Source: an uncultured Ruminococcus sp.
GTDB lineage: Bacteria; Bacillota; Clostridia; Lachnospirales; Lachnospiraceae
NCBI GenBank assembly: GCA_900544395.1
Contig: UQVC01000033.1
Span: forward strand, 1 to 26,937
DNA: 26,937 nucleotides
Direction of reading: 5' to 3'
How positions within the stretch are numbered: position 1 is the stretch's first letter; each line of letters starts with the position of its first letter. Below, piece by piece: positions 14,229 through 22,517 of the stretch. The notes under the pieces were generated by a model. It did no database searches. It had not been told where the DNA came from and saw only the letters and a program-made list of their open reading frames with translations. The position numbers were made by a program, and so were the translations under genes.

Positions 14229-15344
14229 ATGTTAGAAAATTCACTGGCAGAAAAGCTGATCGAACAAGTTACCAGATATACCAGTTACAATGTCAATATT
14301 ATGAATGAAAAGGGCGTGATCATTGCCAGCCGTAATCCAGAGAGAATCGGAAAATTTCACGAAGTCGCCTGGCAGATCGTGCAGGGAGCAACCGACATTA
14401 TGGTGACAGAAACGGACAACGAATATCCCGGTGTGCTCAGTGGGATCAACATGGTGATCGAGATCGAAGGAAAACGGGAAGGTGTGGTCGGCGTAACCGG
14501 AAATCCAGAAGAGATACGTCCCATTGCATTGATCATCAAGATGGCGATCGAAACACTGATCAAATATGAGAATCAAAAGATGCAGGCATTCCGCAGACAG
14601 ACAAAGAAAGACCGATTTATGGAAATGCTGACGCAGAAGCAGTACCGTGCGCCTCAGGATATCCAAAAACTGGCAGCAGAATTAAATTACCGGGAGGATC
14701 TGATCCGGATCCCGATCCTCTGCCGTCTGCAGTCGTCTGCAGATCAGGAATCTTTACTGCATTCTGTCAAAAGCAGCCAGACCCATCTTGCACAAGATAT
14801 CAGTTTTTTATTAGAAGACAGATATGTTCTCATTTTTAAAACATTAAAAGAAGAACATCTTTTTTCTGATTACAAATTTTTGCTTGCAGATTATTTGAAA
14901 AATACGCTGAAGTGGATGCGCGAAAATAGCATTCGCGGCACATTTTATGTAGGAACTTTTCAGACCAGTTTTTCTCAGTATTACTACGCGTATCAGCACT
15001 GCAAATGGCTGGAGAGACATGCTACCGGAGAACATCAGGCATTTTATTTTTATGATTTCATCGGAGAATATCTGACATCCTGTATTCCGCGCCAGGAATT
15101 ACAGCAGATTTTTAATGTATTTTCCTCAAAACTTTCAGAAGAGTTCCAGAAAAATTATATCGAGATCGCAGGAAGTCTGATCCGGAATAATTTTAATATC
15201 CAGAATGCAGCCAATCAGTGCTTTATGCATAAGAACACATTTACATATCGCTATAACAAAATCCGAGATCTTCTGCGTCTGGATCATCAGCGTTCCATTC
15301 AGGATACCTGGATGTTGATCTGTCTGTATCTGTATCTCAGCTGA
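14229..15344 (+). CDS. cdaR: CdaR/SdaR-family sugar-diacid/glycerate regulator
   Basis: 371 residues. The N-terminal ~135 are the sugar-diacid recognition domain (LAEKLIEQVTRYTSYNVNIMNEKGVIIASRNPERIGKFHEVAW, then GVVGVTGNPEEIRPIALIIKMAIETLI). The C-terminus is the PucR-type helix-turn-helix: FNIQNAANQCFMHKNTFTYRYNKIRDLL. In E. coli CdaR activates genes for glucarate, galactarate and glycerate use. Here the next two genes are a GntP permease and a glycerate kinase, so it is most likely their activator, responding to glycerate or a related acid. GGAGGA 8 nt upstream supports the ATG. It is transcribed in the same direction but separated from gntP by 133 bp with its own signals. Confidence 0.94.
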   Translation: MLENSLAEKLIEQVTRYTSYNVNIMNEKGVIIASRNPERIGKFHEVAWQIVQGATDIMVTETDNEYPGVLSGINMVIEIEGKREGVVGVTGNPEEIRPIALIIKMAIETLIKYENQKMQAFRRQTKKDRFMEMLTQKQYRAPQDIQKLAAELNYREDLIRIPILCRLQSSADQESLLHSVKSSQTHLAQDISFLLEDRYVLIFKTLKEEHLFSDYKFLLADYLKNTLKWMRENSIRGTFYVGTFQTSFSQYYYAYQHCKWLERHATGEHQAFYFYDFIGEYLTSCIPRQELQQIFNVFSSKLSEEFQKNYIEIAGSLIRNNFNIQNAANQCFMHKNTFTYRYNKIRDLLRLDHQRSIQDTWMLICLYLYLS

Positions 15345-15355
15345 CAGAACACATG

Positions 15356-15376
15356 TTTTGTGCCGGAAGCACAAAA
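15356..15376. promoter_or_regulatory. Dyad upstream of gntP-glxK, probable CdaR site
   Basis: TTTTGTGC-N5-GCACAAAA is a perfect 8+8 inverted repeat between cdaR and gntP. The best -10 for gntP is TACAAT at 15428-15433, and no good -35 lies before it, which fits activator dependence. The dyad centre is about 70 bp before the expected start site. It could also fold as a hairpin ending the cdaR transcript, but no T-tract follows. Confidence 0.6.
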
Positions 15377-15477
15377 TATCGCAGAAGTTTTGGATGGATC
15401 ATGCAAAATTTTCCGGGCGTCCTTTGTTACAATAAATGAAGGAAACATAAAAGCAAAAAAACAAAGGGGGCTTTAAT

Positions 15478-16869
15478 ATGACAGGATTACCACTTATCAT
15501 CGCTTTTATTGTTGCAATTGTTGTTATGATCATAGCCATTTCCAAATTTAAGATCCATCCATTTTTATCTATCATGGGTGTTTCTTTGATTCTGGGACTG
15601 GTGGCAGGGATTCCGCTGGTAGATCAGACTGCATCGGACGGAACCGTTACCAGTGGACTGGCAACCGTGATCGGAGCCGGATTTTCCGGTACATTCACCA
15701 GCATTGGTATTGTGATCATCCTTGGCGCATTGATTGGAAGTATTCTGGAAGAAACCGGAGCAGCACTGAAGCTGGCGGATATGGTCATCCATCTGGTCGG
15801 AAAAAATCATCCGGAACTTGCCATGGAACTGATGGGCTGGGTGGTATCTATCCCGGTATTCTGTGATTCCGGATTCGTAATTTTAAATCCAATCCGAAAA
15901 GCGCTGGTAAACCGTACCGGCGTATCGTCTGTTGCCATGTCCGTGGCACTCTCCTGCGGTTTGTACATTTCCCATGTATTTATTCCGCCGACACCAGGAC
16001 CGATCGCGGCAGCGTCTACACTTGGAATCGGCAATAATCTGCTGATGGTTATGGGAATCGGCGCACTGTGTTCCGTATTTCCTCTGATCGCAGGATATAT
16101 GTTTGCAAAATACATCGGGAAAAAAGTCAAGGCAAACGACGAAGCAAACTGTAATGACGTAAAGAAATCTTATGAAGAACTGGTTGCCGAATACGGAAAA
16201 CTTCCCAATGGATTTGTAGCGCTTGCACCGATCCTTGTCCCAATCCTTCTGATGGCGGCAAGTTCGATCGCATCCATGGCAGGCTGGTCAGGCACAGCCA
16301 ATGATATCTTGAAGTTTTTAGGAACACCGATCATTGCTCTGGCAGTTGGTACGATTTTTGGAGTGATCCAGCTGGTGGGGGCAGACAGGATCAGTAAGTT
16401 TTATGATCTGACCAATGAAACATTAAAAACAGTGGGACCGATTCTGTTTGTAACAGCAGCAGGCGGAGTTCTTGGAAAAGTGATCGCTTCTACAAGTATG
16501 ATCGATTATATTACACAGAATGCAGAACTGCTGGAGACGATCGGAATTTTCTTCCCGTTTATCCTGGCAGCAATCTTAAAGAGTGCGCAGGGTTCTTCCA
16601 CTGTAGCTCTTACAACAACAGCAGGAATCGTAGCGCCGATTCTGCCGGTTCTTGGGTTAGACTCTCCGATCCGTGCAACCCTTGCAGTTATGGCTATCGG
16701 AGCCGGTGCAATGACCGTTTCTCATGCCAACGATTCCTATTTCTGGGTAGTGACAAATTTTGGTGGTATGACTCCGGAAAAGGGATACAAAACACAGACC
16801 ATGGCAACTCTTGTGCTTGGTATTGCCGGTATGCTGGAAATCTTTCTGCTGTCACTCTTCTTACACTAA
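15478..16869 (+). CDS. GntP-family permease, probably for glycerate
   Basis: 463 residues with about 12 hydrophobic segments. The hallmark GntP loop HVFIPPTPGPIAAASTLGIG is near residue 165, and the C-terminal half has SAQGSSTVALTTTAGIVAPIL and SHANDSYFWVVTNFGG. GntP members (gluconate, idonate, glycerate) are proton-coupled importers in the cytoplasmic membrane. The next gene is a glycerate kinase, which makes glycerate the best substrate guess; gluconate is the alternative, but no gluconate kinase is present. AGGGGG lies at proper distance before ATG 15478. The gap to glxK is 35 bp. Confidence 0.94.
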   Translation: MTGLPLIIAFIVAIVVMIIAISKFKIHPFLSIMGVSLILGLVAGIPLVDQTASDGTVTSGLATVIGAGFSGTFTSIGIVIILGALIGSILEETGAALKLADMVIHLVGKNHPELAMELMGWVVSIPVFCDSGFVILNPIRKALVNRTGVSSVAMSVALSCGLYISHVFIPPTPGPIAAASTLGIGNNLLMVMGIGALCSVFPLIAGYMFAKYIGKKVKANDEANCNDVKKSYEELVAEYGKLPNGFVALAPILVPILLMAASSIASMAGWSGTANDILKFLGTPIIALAVGTIFGVIQLVGADRISKFYDLTNETLKTVGPILFVTAAGGVLGKVIASTSMIDYITQNAELLETIGIFFPFILAAILKSAQGSSTVALTTTAGIVAPILPVLGLDSPIRATLAVMAIGAGAMTVSHANDSYFWVVTNFGGMTPEKGYKTQTMATLVLGIAGMLEIFLLSLFLH

Positions 16870-16904
16870 GCATACATACTACATGAAAAAGGGGGCTTCT
16901 TATT

Positions 16905-18068
16905 ATGAAATTTCTATTTGCATCCGATTCGTTTAAAGGGACGCTGTCTTCCTCACGGATTGCAGAACTGCTCACCACAGCGGCAAAAGAATCATTTCCG
17001 GACTGTATCTGCACCAGCGTGGAAACCGCAGATGGCGGAGAAGGAACCACGGAGGCCGTGTTAGATGCAGTCAACGGACAGCGGATGTTTTTGACCGTAC
17101 ATGGGCCTCTTTGGAAGAAAACAGACTGTTTTTATGGAAAACTGGATGAAAGGCGGGCAGTCATGGAAATGGCGGCCGCTTCCGGTCTTCCGCTTTTACA
17201 GGAAGTACAGCGGGATCCCCGAAAGACAACGACTTATGGAACCGGGGAAATGATACAAGATGCGCTGGATCATGGATTTCGAGATATTTCCATCGCCATT
17301 GGCGGATCTGCTACCAATGACGGCGGAATGGGATGCATGTGCGCCCTCGGAGTGCGCTTCCTGGATCAGGAAGGCAGAGAGTTAACAGGATGTGGAGAAA
17401 ATCTGGGGAAAATTGCCCGGATCGATCTATCGGATCTGGATCCAAGAATTACAGAAACAAAATTTACGGTAATGTGTGATGTAAACAATCCGCTTTGCGG
17501 AGAAAATGGGGCAACCTATACTTTTGGAGGCCAAAAAGGAGGCACGCCTGAAATTCTGGAAGAGCTGGAAACAGGAATGCTTCATTATCGGGAACTTCTT
17601 CTGGAGACGTTTCAGGTAGATGTCAATGAGGTTCCGGGAGCAGGAGCTGCCGGGGGACTGGGCGCTGCCCTGGTGGTATTTTTAAATGCCACTCTGAAAT
17701 CCGGGATTGAGACGGTATTAGATCTGGTAGATTTTGATACCCGACTTCAGGGGGTGTCTCTTGTAGTTACCGGAGAAGGGTGCACAGACTGGCAGTCGGC
17801 ATTCGGAAAAGTCCTGCACGGTGTTGGAATGCGCTGCAAGAAATATCACATTCCGGTGGTGGCGCTTGCAGGATCCATGGGGCAGGGGGCAGAACAGATT
17901 TATGAATCCGGGATTGATTCGATCCTGACGACGGTCAATGCCCCCATGGAACTGCATACAGCGCTGGAACAGGCAGAAGAATTATATCTCAATGCGGCGA
18001 GACGTTTGTTTCGAATGCTGAAGGTCGGATTTCAAATGAAAGAAACAGAAGAACAGTCCGATCAGTGA
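16905..18068 (+). CDS. glxK: Glycerate 2-kinase, GlxK/GarK family
   Basis: 387 residues. It phosphorylates D-glycerate to 2-phosphoglycerate, feeding lower glycolysis. Family landmarks are ASDSFKGTLSS at 6-16, ADGGEGT at 42-48, AIGGSATNDGGMG at 131-143, CDVNNPLCGENGATYTFGGQKGG near 191-213, PGAGAAGGLGAAL near 244-256 and GEGCTDWQS at 290-298. Two positions differ from what I remember of the family: Cys293 where arginine is usual (GEGR) and Gly in FGGQKG where proline is common. Activity is still likely. AGGGGG precedes the ATG. The last 29 codons overlap the end of yfhO on the other strand. Confidence 0.96.
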   Translation: MKFLFASDSFKGTLSSSRIAELLTTAAKESFPDCICTSVETADGGEGTTEAVLDAVNGQRMFLTVHGPLWKKTDCFYGKLDERRAVMEMAAASGLPLLQEVQRDPRKTTTYGTGEMIQDALDHGFRDISIAIGGSATNDGGMGCMCALGVRFLDQEGRELTGCGENLGKIARIDLSDLDPRITETKFTVMCDVNNPLCGENGATYTFGGQKGGTPEILEELETGMLHYRELLLETFQVDVNEVPGAGAAGGLGAALVVFLNATLKSGIETVLDLVDFDTRLQGVSLVVTGEGCTDWQSAFGKVLHGVGMRCKKYHIPVVALAGSMGQGAEQIYESGIDSILTTVNAPMELHTALEQAEELYLNAARRLFRMLKVGFQMKETEEQSDQ

Positions 18069-20642
18069 CAGCAGTTTTCCGGCAGCGGCGCCTGGCGCAT
18101 GGTAGGTGATCTCAATTCGATGTTCTCCTGCTTTCAACGGGAATCCCAGAAAAGCGGTGTTCACTTTTTCAGGGGTTACGTGCCTTCCATCTACTAAAAT
18201 CTCAAAATGTGTATCATAAGGAATGGTCGTGATAAAATATCCATCGGAGATTGTCTCGATCGTTCCTTTGATTTGATTTCCCTTCGTAGCATTTGTATCT
18301 GCCTGAAATTTTGACTGATACAACGAGTTCGCGTCTGACTTCTCTTTCCAGGTTCCCCCAAAAAGCTGAATTTTAGAAAGCTGATAGCTTCCGTTTCCAA
18401 GCGTAAGAGAAATACTGCGCTGCCCTGCCCTGATGGGAACGGCATAGGTAAAGGTGGTATTGTGGTTCTGGTAAATATGAGAACTTGCACTTAATTTATT
18501 CCGTTCCTTTTCCAGGGTAATTGAGACATCCGAAGTCGGTTTTTGATTGTTTACAGAAAACTGCAAAAATATCACGTGATCCTGTTCTCTTTGCGGTGCG
18601 TCTTCCCACTCTGGAAATAATTCTGAAAGGCTGAAGGATAGGGTTTCCGGCTTCTTTAATACAGCCTGTATGGTCTGTCCGTTTTGAGTCAGGTGGTTTC
18701 CTGGTTTTTGAAGTGCCGGAAAGGAAAGTGTCCCGGGCTGGATGTCCAGACTCTCAGAAGAAGGTGCTTCTTTTCTTCCCTCATCTTCTACCACTGCATA
18801 ATCCAAGAGTGTCGTCTGATTCCATGGAAATGGTAAGGCCTCATAAGTCTTTTGCTGGAACAATCGATCCGTTGCATAAGCAATGGGAGAAACCTGGTCA
18901 TTTCTCCATATTTTTTTGTTTGCCACCGTGCATTCCAATTCATAGCCTGGAATTTCTTCCTGGGAGATCAGATACCGGATTCCCATAAACCGTTGAAAAA
19001 CAGGGTTTCGGGATGCCGGCTGCATCAGAAAGTTCCGATGGGGTTCTTCCACTCCAAAGATTTGGGTGCGAAAATTCTGGTATTCTGAATGATACAGGGA
19101 AGAATACACGGAAGTACTGTACTGCCCCACATTCCAGATCCGATTTTGATCGGCAAATCCTTCCAAAGGGGTTCCCAGTTGCTCCATACGGACAAATTCC
19201 TGCCTGTCTGTGATGAAATCAACTGCCTGTCTGGTTTCACATCCTGTTACGTTCTCATAAAAATCATGACTCAAGAACGTGTCAGCCTGTCTGTGGAAAA
19301 AAAGCTGATATCCGAAAAGAAACAAGACCGATGGAAGCAGAAAGCAGAAAACAGGAGCATTTTTTCGGAAAAATTTTGCATATCGGGATTCCTGTTCCCT
19401 GTGGGTAACCTTCCAGAAGATCAGAGCACAGACAGACATCATACCGGCATCTAAAATCAGAATGGGTCTCAGAGTCACCGACAAGCTTCCCATATTTCCG
19501 AAGAAGACCAGCACGATGGACAGCAAATAGGGAAGAAATCCGCGCCAGAACGAAGCGGGACGTTCCAGTTGCTTTTGCAGGTAACAGGCGATCAGATAGC
19601 ATAACAGGGGAAGAAAGGGGATCAGCACCTTCTCCCGGATATATAAGCCTCCGTTGAGCAGATACCAGACAAACGGAAGGGTCAGGATCAGCAGAAGTCC
19701 CCAGACAAGAATCCGTTCGCCTCTTCTCTTCCATCTCATTCCCGCGATCAGAACTGTCAGGCTGAACGTCGTCAGTCCGATGCCGTAGGGATGATACAAA
19801 ACAGCCGATAACTTGAAAGTCGGAAGAAATAAGGACGTTGCCATGACAGCAGCGCTTGCTTCTCTGCCGCCTGTCATGGCAGCTGCGGAAGGAACCAGCA
19901 AAAAAGCGCTGCACAATACCGCCGTGAGAATGGGAAGTACAAACCCAATTCCATCCTGAAAAAACTGCCAAAACCCAATAGATCGTTCGGTTGTCTCTGC
20001 CAGGATCCAATATCGGTGCAGACCATATAAAAGTAAGACCAAAATTCCTCCGATGCTAAAATAAAAACTGGTCAGGATCATCAAAAAGACACCGGATATG
20101 TAAAGTATCCTCTGTCCTTTTTCCAGAAACAGATCGACTCCCCACAATGCCATACAGAGAAACGGCATGTAAAGGATAAACAAAACCTGGTTGTAGGACT
20201 GATAGATCATGGAACCTGCCAGTAAAAACATAAGAGCAGTTCCAAAACAGATTGCCTGGGAAAATCCATGTCTTCTTAACCAGCAGTAAAACATAACAGC
20301 TGCTGATGCAAGACAGGTGACGGATGCTGCGATCAGATAATCGCTCATGTTCACAAACGGCAGCAAGTATGAAAGCCAGAAGACGGGGCTGTACAATCCG
20401 TAATAGGCAAAATGGTAAATATTCTGTCCGCCTCCGATGTTGAGGGCAAATTCCGGGAAAAAGTCTCCTGTATCATAAAACTGCTGCCGGAAATAGTCCG
20501 GAAAAACGCTGTGCTGACTGATCCAGTCTACTCTGGAACCAAACACCCCATATCTGCCGCAAAACAGCCAGCAGAAACCAAGGGTAAGGACAACCAGAAA
20601 CAGAGGGATCAGACGAGAGAGATCACTCTTCTTATGTTTCAT
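17982..20642 (-). CDS. yfhO: YfhO-family membrane glycosyltransferase
   Basis: 886 residues from ATG 20640-20642 (AGGAG at 20650-20654; an in-frame GTG lies 8 codons upstream). The first ~470 residues carry about 12 membrane helices of the GT-C type. ALNIGGGQNIYHFAYYGLYSPVFWLSYLLP near 75-105 is typical of YfhO. A large extracytoplasmic domain follows, and one helix close to the C-terminus (GKLLSLIGLFFCFFHL). In B. subtilis YfhO works with the CsbB glycosyltransferase to add GlcNAc to lipoteichoic acid. Here the csbB-like gene is directly upstream and overlaps by 11 nt. No gtcA flippase gene is in the window. The acceptor in this organism is unknown. Confidence 0.92.
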   Translation of the reverse strand: MKHKKSDLSRLIPLFLVVLTLGFCWLFCGRYGVFGSRVDWISQHSVFPDYFRQQFYDTGDFFPEFALNIGGGQNIYHFAYYGLYSPVFWLSYLLPFVNMSDYLIAASVTCLASAAVMFYCWLRRHGFSQAICFGTALMFLLAGSMIYQSYNQVLFILYMPFLCMALWGVDLFLEKGQRILYISGVFLMILTSFYFSIGGILVLLLYGLHRYWILAETTERSIGFWQFFQDGIGFVLPILTAVLCSAFLLVPSAAAMTGGREASAAVMATSLFLPTFKLSAVLYHPYGIGLTTFSLTVLIAGMRWKRRGERILVWGLLLILTLPFVWYLLNGGLYIREKVLIPFLPLLCYLIACYLQKQLERPASFWRGFLPYLLSIVLVFFGNMGSLSVTLRPILILDAGMMSVCALIFWKVTHREQESRYAKFFRKNAPVFCFLLPSVLFLFGYQLFFHRQADTFLSHDFYENVTGCETRQAVDFITDRQEFVRMEQLGTPLEGFADQNRIWNVGQYSTSVYSSLYHSEYQNFRTQIFGVEEPHRNFLMQPASRNPVFQRFMGIRYLISQEEIPGYELECTVANKKIWRNDQVSPIAYATDRLFQQKTYEALPFPWNQTTLLDYAVVEDEGRKEAPSSESLDIQPGTLSFPALQKPGNHLTQNGQTIQAVLKKPETLSFSLSELFPEWEDAPQREQDHVIFLQFSVNNQKPTSDVSITLEKERNKLSASSHIYQNHNTTFTYAVPIRAGQRSISLTLGNGSYQLSKIQLFGGTWKEKSDANSLYQSKFQADTNATKGNQIKGTIETISDGYFITTIPYDTHFEILVDGRHVTPEKVNTAFLGFPLKAGEHRIEITYHAPGAAAGKLLSLIGLFFCFFHLKSDLQHSKQTSRRIEI

Positions 20643-21594
20643 AATCCTGCTCCTTTTCTTCCTCACTGGAATCTTTTAAAATAAAAATGGGCCGGTGTTT
20701 TGTTTCCAGATAGGTTTTGGACAGATACTGCCCTACGATCCCGGTGCATAAAAGCTGTATTCCACTCACCATAAAAATGATACAGGCAAGAGAAGGCCAT
20801 CCGGAGACCGGGTCTCCCCACAGGAAGGTCCGAATCACAATGACGAGGATCATAACAAATGATACCAGACAAAAGAATAGTCCCAGAACAGAAGCCAGCG
20901 ATAACGGCGCCACGGAAAATCCGGTAATTCCTTCCATGGAATATACAAACAGCTTTTTCAAAGACCACTTGGTTTCTCCCGCAGACCGTTCGATATTTTC
21001 ATATTCCAGCCATTTTGTACGGAATCCCACCCATTCAAAAATCCCTTTGGAAAAGCGATTGTATTCGCTCATTTTCAGAACAGCATCTACCATGTTTCGC
21101 TTCATCAGACGGAAATCCCTGGCTCCCTGTACGATTGCTGTTTTTGAAATCCGGTTGATCACACGATAGAAACGATCGGACAAAAACGATCGGATTTTAG
21201 GTTCTCCACTTCGTGTAGAACGCCTGGTAGCGACGCTGTCATAGTCCTCGGTTGTCAGGATTTCATACATATCCGGCAGCAGATCTGGGGGATCTTGAAG
21301 ATCTACATCCATAACGGCAACGTAATCGCCGTTTGCATGGGAAAGACCTGCATAAATTGCTGCTTCTTTGCCAAAATTTCGGGAAAATGAAAAATATTTG
21401 CAGCGGGAATCCTGACGGTGCAGCTGTTTCATTTTCAGCAAAGTACTGTCGCTGGAACCATCGTCAATAAATAAAAGTTCAAATGTTGCATCATTCATCT
21501 GTTCCATCACAGGACACATGGCATGATAATATACCGGAAGCGCCTCTTCTTCATTGAAACAGGGAATGATTATGGTAATGGTATGTTTTTTCAT
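20632..21594 (-). CDS. csbB: CsbB-like polyprenyl-phosphate glycosyltransferase (GT2)
   Basis: 320 residues. The GT2 domain opens TITIIIPCFNEEEALP, has DDGSSD at 44-49 and the metal-binding DVDLQDPPD at 96-104, then QGARDFRLM and ERSAGETKWSLKKL. Two C-terminal membrane helices (SVAPLSLASVLGLFFCLVSFVMILVIVI and ACIIFMVSGIQLLCTGIVGQYLS) match the CsbB/GtrB/DPM1 type. It would transfer a sugar from a nucleotide donor to undecaprenyl phosphate at the inner membrane face, for YfhO to use outside. An AGGAGG lies 12 nt before the ATG, a rather long spacing. No clear promoter could be assigned in the 21595-21760 leader. Confidence 0.93.
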   Translation of the reverse strand: MKKHTITIIIPCFNEEEALPVYYHAMCPVMEQMNDATFELLFIDDGSSDSTLLKMKQLHRQDSRCKYFSFSRNFGKEAAIYAGLSHANGDYVAVMDVDLQDPPDLLPDMYEILTTEDYDSVATRRSTRSGEPKIRSFLSDRFYRVINRISKTAIVQGARDFRLMKRNMVDAVLKMSEYNRFSKGIFEWVGFRTKWLEYENIERSAGETKWSLKKLFVYSMEGITGFSVAPLSLASVLGLFFCLVSFVMILVIVIRTFLWGDPVSGWPSLACIIFMVSGIQLLCTGIVGQYLSKTYLETKHRPIFILKDSSEEEKEQDYET

Positions 21595-21761
21595 GATAAC
21601 TTGTCACCTCCTGAGAATCATTATGGGGATGGATTCTTAAAAAAGTTCCAAAGCAAATCTTAAACTTTCTTAATTATTATTGACGATTTTATAGGATTTA
21701 TCGGTATTTTTGTTAGAAGTGTGTTGTAAATAGAATGCTTTTATGAAGTGAGATTGGTGCA

Positions 21762-21789
21762 AGAAAAGAGAGCCTGTTTCCAGGCTCTC
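21762..21789 (-). terminator. Terminator after the flavodoxin-fold reductase
   Basis: A 9-bp perfect stem, GAGAGCCTG (21768-21776) with CAGGCTCTC (21781-21789), closes on a 4-nt loop. On the minus strand it is followed by TTTTCTT. It lies about 55 nt past the stop and separates this gene from csbB. Confidence 0.9.
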
Positions 21790-21845
21790 CTAAATGATCT
21801 GGTTATATTTCATTTGTTCATCCGTGCTTCTGGCATATCCCTGCT

Positions 21846-22412
21846 TTAACGGATAAAGTTTGTCTTGATCTTCTCTTCTGGTTCTGGTTTTGCGATCTGC
21901 GCCTGTGTTCCGGCTTCCAGACAGTGCAAGAGCCATGCCATGTTTTTGCCCAGCACATGCATGATCTGTAATCCTTCCTGATCCTGCATCACTTCATCCG
22001 GAGTGTTGCCATGGACCATATTCCAATAATTGGAAGATACGATCGGCATCTGATGGAATGAAAAATATTTCAGAAGAACATCCAGGGTGGCTGTCGTACC
22101 GGCACGTCTTGCGGATGCGATCGCTGCGGCCGGCTTTAACAACATATCTTTTCCGGCAAGGGAACAGAATTTATCCATAAATTCGATGATCTGTCCGCTT
22201 GGAGATGCCCAGTAAACCGGCGATCCTACGATCAGAGCATCTGCTTCTTTCATTTTTTCCGCTGCAGCTTTTATATTCTCCATTTCCGGATTTCCAGCCT
22301 GAAAGATCTCGCTTTCAATTCCCTGCTCTTTCAAAGTTTCCGCAATCTGGCAAAGTGCCGTATACGTACATCCTTCTTTTCTTGGACTTCCATTTAACAT
22401 TAAAACTTTCAT
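21846..22412 (-). CDS. NADPH-dependent FMN reductase / flavodoxin-fold oxidoreductase
   Basis: 188 residues. The start MKVLMLNGSPRKEGCTYTAL is the FMN phosphate-binding loop of NADPH:FMN reductases (GSPRxxGNT type). DALIVGSPVYWASPSGQIIEFMDKF binds the flavin ring. AAAIASARRAGTTATLDVLLKYF follows the iron-sulfur-flavoprotein-like group, but the CxxCxxC cluster motif is missing. It probably reduces quinones, nitro or azo compounds, or supplies reduced flavin; the natural substrate is unknown. GAAGGA precedes the ATG. It has its own promoter and terminator, so it is a single-gene unit. Confidence 0.92.
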   Translation of the reverse strand: MKVLMLNGSPRKEGCTYTALCQIAETLKEQGIESEIFQAGNPEMENIKAAAEKMKEADALIVGSPVYWASPSGQIIEFMDKFCSLAGKDMLLKPAAAIASARRAGTTATLDVLLKYFSFHQMPIVSSNYWNMVHGNTPDEVMQDQEGLQIMHVLGKNMAWLLHCLEAGTQAQIAKPEPEEKIKTNFIR

Positions 22413-22448
22413 CTGCGATTCCTTCTTTCTTTTGAACTTATTGTAAAT

Positions 22449-22478
22449 ATTATAACGCAGGAGAAACTTTTATGTAAA
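22449..22478 (-). promoter_or_regulatory. Promoter of the flavodoxin-fold reductase
   Basis: -35 TTTACA (22473-22478) and perfect -10 TATAAT (22449-22454), 18-bp spacer, minus strand. The expected leader is about 30 nt. Confidence 0.75.
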
Positions 22479-22517
22479 TATCTGAAAAAGTTTTTCAGTA
22501 GTTTTTCTGAATCAACG

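Noticed and set aside
22480..22517. CTGAAAAAGTTTTTCAG as a terminator of cstA
   Set aside because: The stem is almost all A-T with no room for a loop and no clean T-tract beyond it; the gene may read through.
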